Notes under the pieces: model-generated
The model's database searches: none
Seen by the model: only the letters and a program-made list of their open reading frames with translations
What the model was told of the DNA's origin: nothing
Program-made: the position numbers and the translations under genes
In this document: positions 17,348 to 25,479 of the stretch, in pieces
Layout: every line of letters starts with the position of its first letter
How positions within the stretch are numbered: position 1 is the first letter of the stretch
Assembly (NCBI RefSeq): GCF_000373385.1
Contig: NZ_KB891332.1
Location: 1 to 63,554 of the forward strand
Reading direction: 5' to 3'
DNA length: 63,554 nucleotides
Origin: Thiobacillus thioparus DSM 505
GTDB taxonomy: Bacteria > Pseudomonadota > Gammaproteobacteria > Burkholderiales > Thiobacillaceae

Positions 17348-18313
17348 ATGCACATGAAAGTTGTTCTGACCGGATTGATTTTGCTGTGCGTACATACCGG
17401 CGCTGCCGCGCTCGACGGCAACACCGCGCTTGAAGTGGACAAGCCGGTCGCCGCCCCGCAATCGCAGCCCGAACCTGCGTCCATGCCCGAGCTGAATGCG
17501 CAGTCCGTACTGGTGTACGACCAGGCCAGTGGACGGCCGCTGCTGGCCAAGAACGCCACCATGCAGACGCCGATCGCGTCGATCACCAAGCTGATGACGG
17601 CGATGCTGGTGATCAACGCCGGTCAGCCTCTGGACGAGCACATCACCATCACGTCCGATGACCGCGACACCATCAAGGGCACCGGCTCGCGTCTGGCGAT
17701 CGGCGCCCACTACACCCGCGAACAGCTGCTGCATCTTGCCCTGATCGCTTCCGACAACCGCGCGGCGCACGCGCTGGCCCGCTCCTACCCGGGCGGCCTC
17801 GACCGCTTCATCGCCACCATGAACCGCACGGCGCGCGTGCTGGGCATGCACGACACCGTGTACGTCGAACCCACCGGCCTGTCGAGCAGCAACCGCTCGA
17901 CTGCGCTCGATCTCGCCAAGCTTGCAGATTACGCCTATCAGAACTATCCCGAAATCCGCCAGATCACCGCGACCGGCCAGTACACGCTGGGGACCCAGCG
18001 CGTGGTGCTGAAGAAGAAGCACCACCAGCAGGCAAAGGTGTACTACCGCACCGTTGCCTTCAACAACACCAACCGCCTGACACGCATGGACGACTGGCAT
18101 ATCGGCCTGTCGAAAACCGGCTTCATCAATGAAGCCGGGCACTGCCTGGTGATGCAGGCCGAGGTGGCGCAGCGCGACGTCATCATCGTGCTGCTCGACT
18201 CCAGCGGCAACAACAGCCGCGCCAAAGACGCCGCACGCATCAAGGCTTGGCTGGAAGAAACCAATCTTCCGCGCAACACCGGAACCCACTATACCGCCGC
18301 GTCCCGTACCTGA
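17348..18313 (+). CDS. pbpG: D-alanyl-D-alanine endopeptidase (PBP7/PbpG type)
   Basis: A 321-residue periplasmic serine peptidase of the S11 family that cuts D-Ala-meso-DAP cross-links in peptidoglycan. It has a signal peptide ending near AAALD (residue 22) and all three penicillin-binding motifs: SITK (S78-K81), SDN (135-137) and KTG (256-258). The length, and the absence of the C-terminal anchor domain seen in PBP5, fit PBP7. The start MHMKVV or the Met two codons later are both possible. It is monocistronic and ends in a strong terminator. Confidence 0.9.
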   Translation: MHMKVVLTGLILLCVHTGAAALDGNTALEVDKPVAAPQSQPEPASMPELNAQSVLVYDQASGRPLLAKNATMQTPIASITKLMTAMLVINAGQPLDEHITITSDDRDTIKGTGSRLAIGAHYTREQLLHLALIASDNRAAHALARSYPGGLDRFIATMNRTARVLGMHDTVYVEPTGLSSSNRSTALDLAKLADYAYQNYPEIRQITATGQYTLGTQRVVLKKKHHQQAKVYYRTVAFNNTNRLTRMDDWHIGLSKTGFINEAGHCLVMQAEVAQRDVIIVLLDSSGNNSRAKDAARIKAWLEETNLPRNTGTHYTAASRT

Positions 18314-18332
18314 CGCCTCCCGGCACCGGCCC

Positions 18333-18372
18333 AACGGGCTTTCACGGGCTCATCGTCCCGTGAAAGCCCGTT
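18333..18372 (+). terminator. Rho-independent terminator of pbpG
   Basis: A perfect 16-bp stem (AACGGGCTTTCACGGG and its complement) with an eight-base loop at 18349-18356 is followed by TCATTT. It lies 20 bases after the pbpG stop. Confidence 0.85.
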
Positions 18373-18465
18373 TCATTTGACGGCCACCTTAGCCGGATCG
18401 GATCCCGCCGGAACCCGGGCGACACGCGTTATGATGGCCGCCCCGTCCGCCCGACATCTCGTTTC

Positions 18466-19422
18466 ATGTCTGCCGATCTCGCCCAGCAACTGCTGCTGAA
18501 AACGCTGCTGCCCCTGTCCCTGCTGATCGCCGCGGGCGGCATCTGGCCACGCTGGCAAAGCGGCATTTCCATCGTCGGCCTGCGCGGCGAGATCAACCGG
18601 CTGGTGCTGAATTTCTTCGCGCCCGTGCTGTTCTTTTCGGCCGGTGCCGCGGCCACGGTCGACCTGAACCTGTTGCAGGTGCCCTTGATTCTCGGCGTCG
18701 CCACGCTGGCCGGCCTGGGGCTCGCCGCACTGGCGCTGTTCGCCACCCCGCTCGGCCACGGTCTGTCGCGGCCGCAACGCGGCGCGGTCATGCTGGCCGC
18801 CGGGTTCGGCAACGTCCTGTTCTTCGGCTACCCCTTCCTCACCACGGTCTTCGGCGAACGCGGCGCGCGCTATCCCTTCTTCGCCGACATGCTCGCGACC
18901 ACGCCGCTGGTGTGGTCGCTCGGCGTATGGATCGCCTTCCGTTGCGGCAAGCACACCGAACACGCCTCGTTTCTGCGGATGTGGCTGAACCTGCCGCCGG
19001 TATGGGGATTCGCCGCGGGCATCGCGGTCAACCTGTCCGGCGCGCACCTCGACCCGCTGGTGGAGGCCGCGCGCTTGGCCGGCAGCCCGACCATTCCGCT
19101 GATGCTGTTCGTACTCGGCCTGACCATACCCTGGCACGACCTGCGCCCGCAAAAAGCCGTCTCCGTAGCCTTGCTCATCAAGCTGGCGCTGATGCCCTTG
19201 CTCGCGCTCGGCGTCGCGCTGGCATGGCCGGGCCCCCTCACCGAACCCGGCGAAGCCGGTGTCCTGGAGGCCGCCATGCCGACCATGGTGATGGTCATCG
19301 CACTGGCCGACCGCTTCGGGCTCGACACCCGCCTGGCCGGCCTCATCATGGGCTGGTCAACGCTGACGGGATTGGTTACGCTGCCATTCTGGTTATGGCT
19401 GCTGAAGGAACTTGCATCATGA
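18466..19422 (+). CDS. AEC-family membrane carrier
   Basis: A 318-residue integral membrane protein with about ten hydrophobic segments, matching the auxin efflux carrier (AEC) family of permeases, which in bacteria often move malate, malonate or other carboxylates. Recognisable features are the NFFAPVLFF segment, the family-typical centre with Pro and Asn in helices (GFGNVLFFGYPFL), and the repeat-like C-terminal half with MPTMVMVIALADRFGLD. Its stop overlaps the next start (ATGA), coupling it to a GlxR-like reductase, so the substrate may be a small hydroxy- or keto-acid. That is inference. Confidence 0.82.
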   Translation: MSADLAQQLLLKTLLPLSLLIAAGGIWPRWQSGISIVGLRGEINRLVLNFFAPVLFFSAGAAATVDLNLLQVPLILGVATLAGLGLAALALFATPLGHGLSRPQRGAVMLAAGFGNVLFFGYPFLTTVFGERGARYPFFADMLATTPLVWSLGVWIAFRCGKHTEHASFLRMWLNLPPVWGFAAGIAVNLSGAHLDPLVEAARLAGSPTIPLMLFVLGLTIPWHDLRPQKAVSVALLIKLALMPLLALGVALAWPGPLTEPGEAGVLEAAMPTMVMVIALADRFGLDTRLAGLIMGWSTLTGLVTLPFWLWLLKELAS

Positions 19423-20309
19423 AAATCGGATTTATCGGCAGCGGCATCATGGGCCGCCCCATGGCGGAAAATCTCCTGCGCGCCGGGCACCAACTCTACG
19501 TCTACGGCCGCCGTTTCGACCGTATCGAACCCATGCTGGTCGCCGGCGCCCTCGGCAAGGGCACGCCTGCCGAAGTGGCCGCCGAGGCCGACATCAGCTT
19601 TACCGTCGTCTCCGACACTACCGACGTCGAGCAGATCATCCTCGGCGACCGCGGCCTGGTGCACGGCGCCAAGCCCGGCCACACCATTGTCGACATGAGC
19701 ACCGTGTCGCCTGCCGCCACCCGCCGCATCGCCGCCGCGCTGGCAGAGCGCGGCGTGCACATGCTCGACGCCCCGGTGTCAGGCGGCGAGACCGGCGCCA
19801 AGGAAGGCACGCTGTCCATCATGGTCGGCGGCGAAGCACCCATCTTCGAGAAGGTGCGCCCGCTGTTCGAGGTGCTCGGCAAGAACGTCGTCCATGTCGG
19901 CGGCCACGGTGCCGGTCAGGTCGTCAAATGCTGCAACCAGATCGTCGTCGGCCTCACCTTCGAGGGTGTCGCCGAGGCCATCCTGCTCGCGCGCCGCAAC
20001 GGCGTCGACCCGGTGAAGATGCGCGAGGCGCTGATGGGCGGCTTCGCCGGCAGCCGCATCCTCGAAGTCCACGGCCAGCGCATGCTCGACTCCAACTACA
20101 AGCCCGGCTTCAAGGTCAAACTGCACCACAAGGACATGGCCATCGTCATGGACAACGCGCAGGAAACCGCCACCCCGCTGCCGGGCGCCGCGCTGATCGC
20201 GCAGCAGATGAATGCGCTGATGGGTGCGGGCGATAGCGAACTCGATTCCTCGGCGCTCATGCGCGCGCTCGAGCGGCTGACCGGCGAAAACCACGGCAAC
20301 GGCAAGTGA
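19419..20309 (+). CDS. Beta-hydroxyacid dehydrogenase (GlxR-like)
   Basis: A 296-residue NAD(P)-dependent beta-hydroxyacid dehydrogenase. The Rossmann motif is GFIGSGIMG (residues 4-12), the substrate-binding motif is DAPVSGG (117-123), and the catalytic lysine region is KCCNQ (K170, N173). The closest named type is 2-hydroxy-3-oxopropionate (tartronate semialdehyde) reductase, but 3-hydroxyisobutyrate-type enzymes share all these motifs. Start at 19419 by the ATGA overlap with the carrier gene. The next gene, overlapping it, is a hydroxyacid dehydrogenase fragment. No glyoxylate carboligase gene is near. Confidence 0.85.
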   Translation: MKIGFIGSGIMGRPMAENLLRAGHQLYVYGRRFDRIEPMLVAGALGKGTPAEVAAEADISFTVVSDTTDVEQIILGDRGLVHGAKPGHTIVDMSTVSPAATRRIAAALAERGVHMLDAPVSGGETGAKEGTLSIMVGGEAPIFEKVRPLFEVLGKNVVHVGGHGAGQVVKCCNQIVVGLTFEGVAEAILLARRNGVDPVKMREALMGGFAGSRILEVHGQRMLDSNYKPGFKVKLHHKDMAIVMDNAQETATPLPGAALIAQQMNALMGAGDSELDSSALMRALERLTGENHGNGK

Positions 20310-20671
20310 GCGGCAAGGAGCGCGTCGTCTACCTCGATCGCGCCGCCTTTACCGCGGACGAACTGCCGATCCCGAGCTTCGAGCATAACTGGAGCGAGTA
20401 CCCGGACACCGAGGCGGCCGACATCGTGCCACGGCTGTTCTGGGCAACGACCGCAATCACCCATGCATGCCCGATCGATGCGGGAGCCATCGGGCAGCTG
20501 CATAAGCTGAAGCGCATTGTCGTCACCGGACCTGCCCGGGTCGATGCCGAAGCGTGCGAAGCGCGCGGAATCGTGCTGCAGCCACTGGCGGCAAGCGATG
20601 GTTCGGGACGGGCGCTGGGCGGCCTGCTCGAAGCAATGGTTGAGGCCGCGTCCCGCAGCGCGCAATCCTGA
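20306..20671 (+). CDS. Truncated D-2-hydroxyacid dehydrogenase-like protein
   Basis: A 121-residue protein resembling the N-terminal part of D-2-hydroxyacid dehydrogenases of the hydroxypyruvate/glycerate type. It starts ERVVYLDRAAF, has WSEYPDT, then ITHACPIDAGAIGQLHKLK and VDAEACEARGI, which track the substrate-domain strands of HprA. It stops before the NAD-binding Rossmann domain: no GxGxxG is present and only 30 bases remain before the next gene. It may be a decayed gene or a free-standing domain; the frame is clean and the GTG start overlaps the glxR-like stop (GTGA), suggesting it is still translated. Confidence 0.6.
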   Translation: MSGKERVVYLDRAAFTADELPIPSFEHNWSEYPDTEAADIVPRLFWATTAITHACPIDAGAIGQLHKLKRIVVTGPARVDAEACEARGIVLQPLAASDGSGRALGGLLEAMVEAASRSAQS

Positions 20672-20701
20672 ATTCACAGGCGATCTGCACACGCTCACGG
20701 G

Positions 20702-22156
20702 ATGATGCTCGGCGATTCCACACTGTTCAGGCAACAGGCACTGATCGACGGCGAATGGCAAGACGCCGCTAACGGCGCCCGCTTCGCCGTTCATGACCCG
20801 GCCAATGCGGAGCTCGTCGGCCACGTGCCGAGTTGCAGCACTGCCGACACCGAACGCGCCATCGAAGCCGCTCATGCCGCCTTTTCCGGCTGGCGCGACC
20901 AAACCGCCAAGACGCGCTCACAGCTGCTACGCCGCTGGTTCGACCTCATCCTCGCCCACCGCGACGATCTCGCCACCATCATGGTGTCCGAGCAGGGCAA
21001 GCCGCTCACTGAAGCGCGCGGCGAGATCGACTATGCGGCAAGCTTCATCGAGTGGTTCGCCGAGGAGGCGCGGCGGGTCTACGGCGACGTGGTGCCGTCG
21101 CCGTGGCCTGACCGGCGCATGTTCACGCTGAAGCAGCCCATCGGCGTGGCGGCGCTGATCACGCCGTGGAATTTTCCCGCCGCGATGCTGACGCGCAAGG
21201 CCGGCGCGGCGCTCGCCGCCGGCTGCACGGTGGTGGCGAAGCCGGCGTCGCAGACGCCGTTCACCGCGCTGGCGCTGGCCGAGCTGGCGCAGCGCGCGGG
21301 CTTGCCGCCGGGGGTGCTGAACGTGGTCACCGGCGACGCGGCAACCATCGGCAGCGTGCTGACATCGCATCCGCTGGTCAGAAAGGTCTCGTTCACCGGC
21401 TCGACCGCAGTGGGCAAGCAACTCCTCGCGCAGAGCGCCGGCACAGTCAAGCACGTGTCGCTCGAACTCGGCGGCAACGCGCCTTTCATCGTGTTCGACG
21501 ATGCCGACCTCGACGCGGCGGTGGCGGGCGCGCTCGCCAGCAAGTACCGCAACAGCGGGCAGACCTGCGTGTGCGCGAACCGGGTGTTCGTGCAGGACCG
21601 AATCTTCGATGCCTTCGCCGGAAAATTCGCCGCCGCGGTGGCGCAGCTGAAAGTGGGCGAGGGCTTCACGCCGGACGTGGAAACCGGCCCGCTGATCAGC
21701 GCCGCCGCACTGCAGAAAGTCGAAGCCCACATCGCCGACGCCCTCGCCCACGGCGCGTCGCTCCTCACCGGCGGCCATCGCCACGCGCTTGGCGGACTGT
21801 TCTTCCAGCCGACGGTGCTGAGCCCGTGCACGCCCGACATGCAGATCTGCCGCGACGAGACCTTCGGCCCGGTAGCGCCGTTGATCCGCTTCGCCGACGA
21901 AGTCGAGGTGATCGGCATGGCCAACGACACCGAGTTCGGGCTCGCCGCCTACGCCTACACGCGCGACCTCGGCCGCGCCTGGCGGCTCGCGGAGCAGCTC
22001 GATTACGGCATGGTCGGCATCAACGCCGGGCTGATTTCCACCGCCGAGGTGGCGTTCGGCGGCGTCAAGCAGTCGGGGCTGGGGCGCGAAGGCGGGCGCA
22101 GCGGCATCGACGAATACCTGGAAAGCAAATACGTGAATCTGGGCGGGCTGGGATAA
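20702..22156 (+). CDS. gabD: NAD(P)-dependent aldehyde dehydrogenase, GabD type
   Basis: A 484-residue aldehyde dehydrogenase best matching succinate-semialdehyde dehydrogenase. It has ITPWNFPAAM with N157, ELGGNAPFIVFDDADLD with general base E255, and NSGQTCVCANR with nucleophile C289 plus the second cysteine two residues on that is typical of GabD. C-terminal GINAGLISTAEVAFGGVKQSG also fits GabD. It would oxidise succinate semialdehyde or another semialdehyde. No GABA aminotransferase is adjacent, so the physiological substrate is open. The start may be the first or second Met of MMLGDS. Confidence 0.87.
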   Translation: MMLGDSTLFRQQALIDGEWQDAANGARFAVHDPANAELVGHVPSCSTADTERAIEAAHAAFSGWRDQTAKTRSQLLRRWFDLILAHRDDLATIMVSEQGKPLTEARGEIDYAASFIEWFAEEARRVYGDVVPSPWPDRRMFTLKQPIGVAALITPWNFPAAMLTRKAGAALAAGCTVVAKPASQTPFTALALAELAQRAGLPPGVLNVVTGDAATIGSVLTSHPLVRKVSFTGSTAVGKQLLAQSAGTVKHVSLELGGNAPFIVFDDADLDAAVAGALASKYRNSGQTCVCANRVFVQDRIFDAFAGKFAAAVAQLKVGEGFTPDVETGPLISAAALQKVEAHIADALAHGASLLTGGHRHALGGLFFQPTVLSPCTPDMQICRDETFGPVAPLIRFADEVEVIGMANDTEFGLAAYAYTRDLGRAWRLAEQLDYGMVGINAGLISTAEVAFGGVKQSGLGREGGRSGIDEYLESKYVNLGGLG

Positions 22157-22182
22157 GCCGCCGCGCCTGCTAGGCTGACAGC

Positions 22183-23076
22183 ATGAACCCGGCCTCCGTT
22201 TTTTCCTCACGCAACATCATCGTCATCGGCGCCGCCAGCGGCGCCGGCGCACCCGATGCGGCCACTGCCGAAGGGCCGGACGCGCTGCGCCATTACCGCG
22301 TCTTTCACGACACGCCGCTGCAGCATGTGGAATGGGATGCGATCCTGCGCATGCCGCGCGAAGCACAAGACACGCCGCTACACGCGGTGAGGGCGCTCGG
22401 CGAACGGCTGGCTGCCGAAGTGGAAAGGATACTGCAGACAGGAAATTTTCCGCTGGTGGTCGGCGGCGACCATTCCTGCGCGATCGGCACCTGGAGCGGC
22501 GTGCATCGTGTGCTGGCCGACCGGGGGCCGCTCGGCCTGATCTGGATCGACGCCCACATGGACAGCCACACCTTCGCCACCACGCCGAGCGGACAGATCC
22601 ACGGCATGCCGCTGGCCGTCCTGCTCGGCCACGGCGAGGCGGCGCTCACGTCGATCGACGGCGCGGAAGCCAAGCTACTGCCCGAGCACGTGTGCCTGAT
22701 CGGCGTGCGCAGCTACGAGGCGGGCGAGGCGGCGCTGCTGCATCGGCTGGGCGTGCGCGTGTTCGAGATGGACGAAGTGCGCCGACGCGGGCTCGCCACG
22801 GTATTCGACGAGGCGCTCGCCATCGTGCGGCAGGGCACCGCCGGTTTCGGCGTGAGCGTGGATCTGGATGCGCTCGATCCCGAGGAGGAACCGGGCGTGG
22901 GCACGCCGGTGCCCGGCGGCCTGCGCCGCGCCGAGCTTGCCGCCGTGCTCTCTCGTCTGCGCGGCGACCCGGGCTTCGTGGCGATGGAGATCGTCGAGTA
23001 CAACCCGCGCCGTGACCGCGGCCATGCCACGGCCGACGCCGCCGGCGCGCTGGCCGGTGCCATCACGCCGCTTTGA
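22183..23076 (+). CDS. Arginase-family ureohydrolase
   Basis: A 297-residue binuclear manganese ureohydrolase. Metal ligands are visible: GGDHS (H97), DAHMD (D123, H125, D127) and DLDALDP (D227, D229). Overall sequence and the GVSVDLDALDPEEEPGVGTPVPGG segment look more like arginase than agmatinase. It would hydrolyse arginine to ornithine and urea, but related guanidino substrates are possible. It follows the GabD-like gene by 26 bases and could be co-transcribed with it. It is convergent with the rhodanese gene. Confidence 0.87.
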   Translation: MNPASVFSSRNIIVIGAASGAGAPDAATAEGPDALRHYRVFHDTPLQHVEWDAILRMPREAQDTPLHAVRALGERLAAEVERILQTGNFPLVVGGDHSCAIGTWSGVHRVLADRGPLGLIWIDAHMDSHTFATTPSGQIHGMPLAVLLGHGEAALTSIDGAEAKLLPEHVCLIGVRSYEAGEAALLHRLGVRVFEMDEVRRRGLATVFDEALAIVRQGTAGFGVSVDLDALDPEEEPGVGTPVPGGLRRAELAAVLSRLRGDPGFVAMEIVEYNPRRDRGHATADAAGALAGAITPL

Positions 23077-23098
23077 GCCTCGTCCCACGCTGGTTGGG

Positions 23099-23581
23099 CT
23101 ACTCGATCGGCAGGCCGGCGCGCCTCCAGTTGACGAAGCCGTCGCGGTAGTTCTTCACGTTCGTGTAGCCAAGCTTGATCAGCGTGTCGGCCGCAAGCGG
23201 GCTGCGCTGGCTGACGCCGCAATAGACGACGATGGGCGTGGCCTTGTCCGGTACCGCCGCTTCGATCCTGAATTCCAGCAGACCGCGCGTGATATTGAAA
23301 AAATGCGCTGCCGCGATGTGGCCCGAGTAGTCGACTTCGACCGGGGTGCGCACGTCGAGCACCACCGTTTCCGGCTGTATCTTCAGCTGCGTCAGCAGGC
23401 CCGCCGTGTCGAGCTGCGGCACGCGCGCATTGGCAGCGTCGACCAGGGCTTGCGCGGTCTGCGTGAGCGCGGGCGCTTCGGGCGGCGGAACGACGATGAC
23501 GGAGAGGTCCTGCGCCTGCGCAGCGACCGCCAGCATCAGCGCGGCCGGGAACAGGGCACATGACAATCGGGAAGGGTTCAT
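23099..23581 (-). CDS. Exported rhodanese-like protein
   Basis: A 160-residue periplasmic single-domain rhodanese. A signal peptide covers residues 1-23 (cleavage near AQAQ). The rhodanese domain starts about residue 60; VVLDVRTPVEVDYSGHIAAA is the usual strand-turn and the active loop is YCGVSQRS with C121. Start at 23581 has AGGAG eight bases upstream. Rhodaneses carry sulfane sulfur on the cysteine; a periplasmic one fits a sulfur-metabolising cell, but could also serve cyanide or thiosulfate handling. Confidence 0.87.
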   Translation of the reverse strand: MNPSRLSCALFPAALMLAVAAQAQDLSVIVVPPPEAPALTQTAQALVDAANARVPQLDTAGLLTQLKIQPETVVLDVRTPVEVDYSGHIAAAHFFNITRGLLEFRIEAAVPDKATPIVVYCGVSQRSPLAADTLIKLGYTNVKNYRDGFVNWRRAGLPIE

Positions 23582-23621
23582 CTCGGTCTCCTTTCGCTGA
23601 TGAGAAGCTGCGACACGGGGA

Positions 23622-24260
23622 TCAATCCGCCGACTGGCCGACAAAGGGATTTTCAAGGCGCTCGTGGCCGAACGTGGACATTGCCCCGTGTCCCGGCACA
23701 AAGCGCACATCGTCGCCAAGCGGGAACAGCTTTTCGCGGATGACGGCGATCAAGGCTGCATGGTCGCCGCGCGGAAAATCGGTACGGCCGATCGAGCCTT
23801 TGAACAGCACGTCGCCAACGAAGGCGAGCCGCGCATCCGGCTGATAGAACACGATATGGCCGGGCGTATGGCCGGGACAATGCAGCACGTCGAAACGGAT
23901 GGACCCCACGTCCACCCGATCGCCGTCGCTCAACCATTGGTCGGGCGTGAACGCCGCCGCAGGTGGAAACCCGAACAGCTCGGCCTGCCGCGGCAGCAGG
24001 TCGAGCCAGAACTGCTCCTCGCGCTGCGGGCCGACGATGGGGATGCCAAGGGTTTCGCGCAGTTCGACTGCTGCGCCGACGTGGTCGAGGTGGCCGTGGG
24101 TGAGTAGGATTTTTTCCAGCGCGAGGCCGCGCGATTGCACCTCGCCCAGCAGGCGTGCGGCCTCGCCGCCCGGATCGATCAAGGCCGCACGGCCATCGGC
24201 GTCCCATACCAGCGAGCAGTTTTGTTGATACGGGGTGACAGGGAGGATGGTAAATTCCAT
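23622..24260 (-). CDS. GloC/YcbL-like metallo-beta-lactamase fold hydrolase
   Basis: A 212-residue type II glyoxalase-like hydrolase. It starts MEFTILPVTPYQQNCSL, has THGHLDH (H55, H57, D59, H60), the later CPGHTPGHIVFY and VGDVLFKGSIGRTDFPRGD motifs and a terminal GHGAMSTFG. This layout and length match the compact YcbL/GloC family, which hydrolyses S-lactoylglutathione and similar thioesters. It lies 40 bases upstream of the rhodanese gene in the same direction and diverges from the thioredoxin-HEAT gene. Confidence 0.85.
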   Translation of the reverse strand: MEFTILPVTPYQQNCSLVWDADGRAALIDPGGEAARLLGEVQSRGLALEKILLTHGHLDHVGAAVELRETLGIPIVGPQREEQFWLDLLPRQAELFGFPPAAAFTPDQWLSDGDRVDVGSIRFDVLHCPGHTPGHIVFYQPDARLAFVGDVLFKGSIGRTDFPRGDHAALIAVIREKLFPLGDDVRFVPGHGAMSTFGHERLENPFVGQSAD

Positions 24261-24304
24261 CCTGCCATTATCTGCCGATTCCACCGTACCGGATTCACGC
24301 TGCC

Positions 24305-24943
24305 ATGTCCGCTCCCGACGCCCTGCTGCTCATTTCCACCCAATGCCCGTACTGTTCGGCCATGTTGTCGGCGCTTGCCGACCTGGTGAAGCGGGGCGCG
24401 ATCGGACGCCTCGAAGCCGTGAACCTGAACGTTCACCCCGAAGCGGGGCAGGCACTCGGCGTCTGGACTGTGCCGTGGCTGCGGCTCGGCCGCATCGAAC
24501 TCGCCGGCATGCGCAGCCCGGCTGAACTCGCCGAATGGGCGGCCAAGGCGGACAGCGAGGCCGGCCTGGCCGACTGGTTTCACATGCTGCTGAAGGAAGG
24601 CCAGCTGCCGCATGCGCAGGCGCTGATCGAAGCCGACTCCTCGCTGCTTGCGGCGGTACTGCCCATCGTCGGCAATGTCGAGGCCAGCCTCAATGTGCGG
24701 CTAGGCGCCGGCGTGCTGCTGGAAAACTTTGCCGGCAGCGACACGTTGCGCGGGTTGCTGCCGCGTCTGGGCGAACTATCGCAACACGCCGACGCACGGG
24801 TGCGTGCCGATGCCTGCCATTACCTGGGGCTGACCGGGGATGCCGCCGCACGCACCTGGCTGGACGCGCGGCTGACGGACGAAGACGCGGACGTACGCGA
24901 GATCGCCGCAGAGAGCCTCGAGACCCTGCCGCCTGCCGCCTAG
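24305..24943 (+). CDS. Thioredoxin-fold protein with HEAT-like repeats
   Basis: A 212-residue two-part protein. Residues 1-75 have a thioredoxin/glutaredoxin-like start with a CPYC motif (C14, C17) and the cis-proline region TVPWLRLG. From about residue 90 the protein is alpha-helical, with two to three HEAT-like repeats (for example VRADACHYLGLTGD and VREIAAESLETLPP). The fusion suggests a redox-active protein that docks on a partner through the repeats. I do not know a characterised member. It is the last gene before the hairpin at 24992. Confidence 0.7.
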   Translation: MSAPDALLLISTQCPYCSAMLSALADLVKRGAIGRLEAVNLNVHPEAGQALGVWTVPWLRLGRIELAGMRSPAELAEWAAKADSEAGLADWFHMLLKEGQLPHAQALIEADSSLLAAVLPIVGNVEASLNVRLGAGVLLENFAGSDTLRGLLPRLGELSQHADARVRADACHYLGLTGDAAARTWLDARLTDEDADVREIAAESLETLPPAA

Positions 24944-24971
24944 TTGCAGGCTGGTCCGGTTTCCCCTTCGG

Positions 24972-24980
24972 TGCTATAGT
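24972..24980 (+). promoter_or_regulatory. Possible extended -10 promoter of rnk
   Basis: TGCTATAGT carries an extended -10 (TGn before TATAGT). The -35 region is weak. Transcription from it would start near 24987, just before the hairpin at 24992. Confidence 0.4.
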
Positions 24981-24991
24981 TTTGCGCATAT

Positions 24992-25017
24992 ACCGCCCGG
25001 GCTTCGGCCCGGGCGGT
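24992..25017 (+). terminator. GC-rich hairpin with T-run between thioredoxin-HEAT gene and rnk
   Basis: A perfect 11-bp stem (ACCGCCCGGGC) with a TTCG tetraloop is followed by TTTCATTTTT. It can end the upstream transcript. If the promoter at 24972 is used, it is also the first structure in the rnk mRNA and might attenuate it. Confidence 0.75.
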
Positions 25018-25050
25018 TTTCATTTTTCAGACTTGTTCCAGGAGACCGCC

Positions 25051-25467
25051 ATGGAAATCACGACCCGTCCCGCCATCACCGTATCCGAACTCGACCTGGA
25101 GCGCCTCGAAACCATGCTCGCCGGCTTGCCGGGCGACCAGCCCGGGGTGGAAGCGCTGCGAGAGGAACTCGATCGCGCGCAGATCGCCTGCCCCGAAGCG
25201 ATGCCGCCCAACGTCGTGACGATGAATTCGCGCATCCGTTTCGTGCTCGAACCGGCGGACCGGGAAGTCGAGATGACCCTGGTGTATCCGCGCGACTTCA
25301 CCGGCCGCCCGGATCAGCTGTCGGTGGCCGCACCGGCAGGCATCGCCGTACTGGGCCTGGCGGTCGGCCAGCACATCGAATGGTGCGTGCCGGGCGGGCA
25401 GACCGTGCGCGCGCGCATCATCGACATTCCCTATCAGCCCGAACGCGCGGGCGACTACATGCTCTGA
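25051..25467 (+). CDS. rnk: Rnk-like regulator of nucleoside diphosphate kinase
   Basis: A 138-residue protein of the Rnk/GreA-C family. An N-terminal short coiled coil (residues 10-50, LERLETMLAGLPGDQPGVEALREELD) precedes a GreA/GreB C-terminal FKBP-like domain with VTMNSRIRF, EVEMTLVYP and SVAAPAGIAVLGLAVGQ. Rnk binds RNA polymerase or affects nucleoside diphosphate kinase levels. It has no GreA-type acidic tip. The ATG follows CCAGGAGACCGCC, a good ribosome site. Confidence 0.88.
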   Translation: MEITTRPAITVSELDLERLETMLAGLPGDQPGVEALREELDRAQIACPEAMPPNVVTMNSRIRFVLEPADREVEMTLVYPRDFTGRPDQLSVAAPAGIAVLGLAVGQHIEWCVPGGQTVRARIIDIPYQPERAGDYML

Positions 25468-25479
25468 GCCGGGCGCCCG

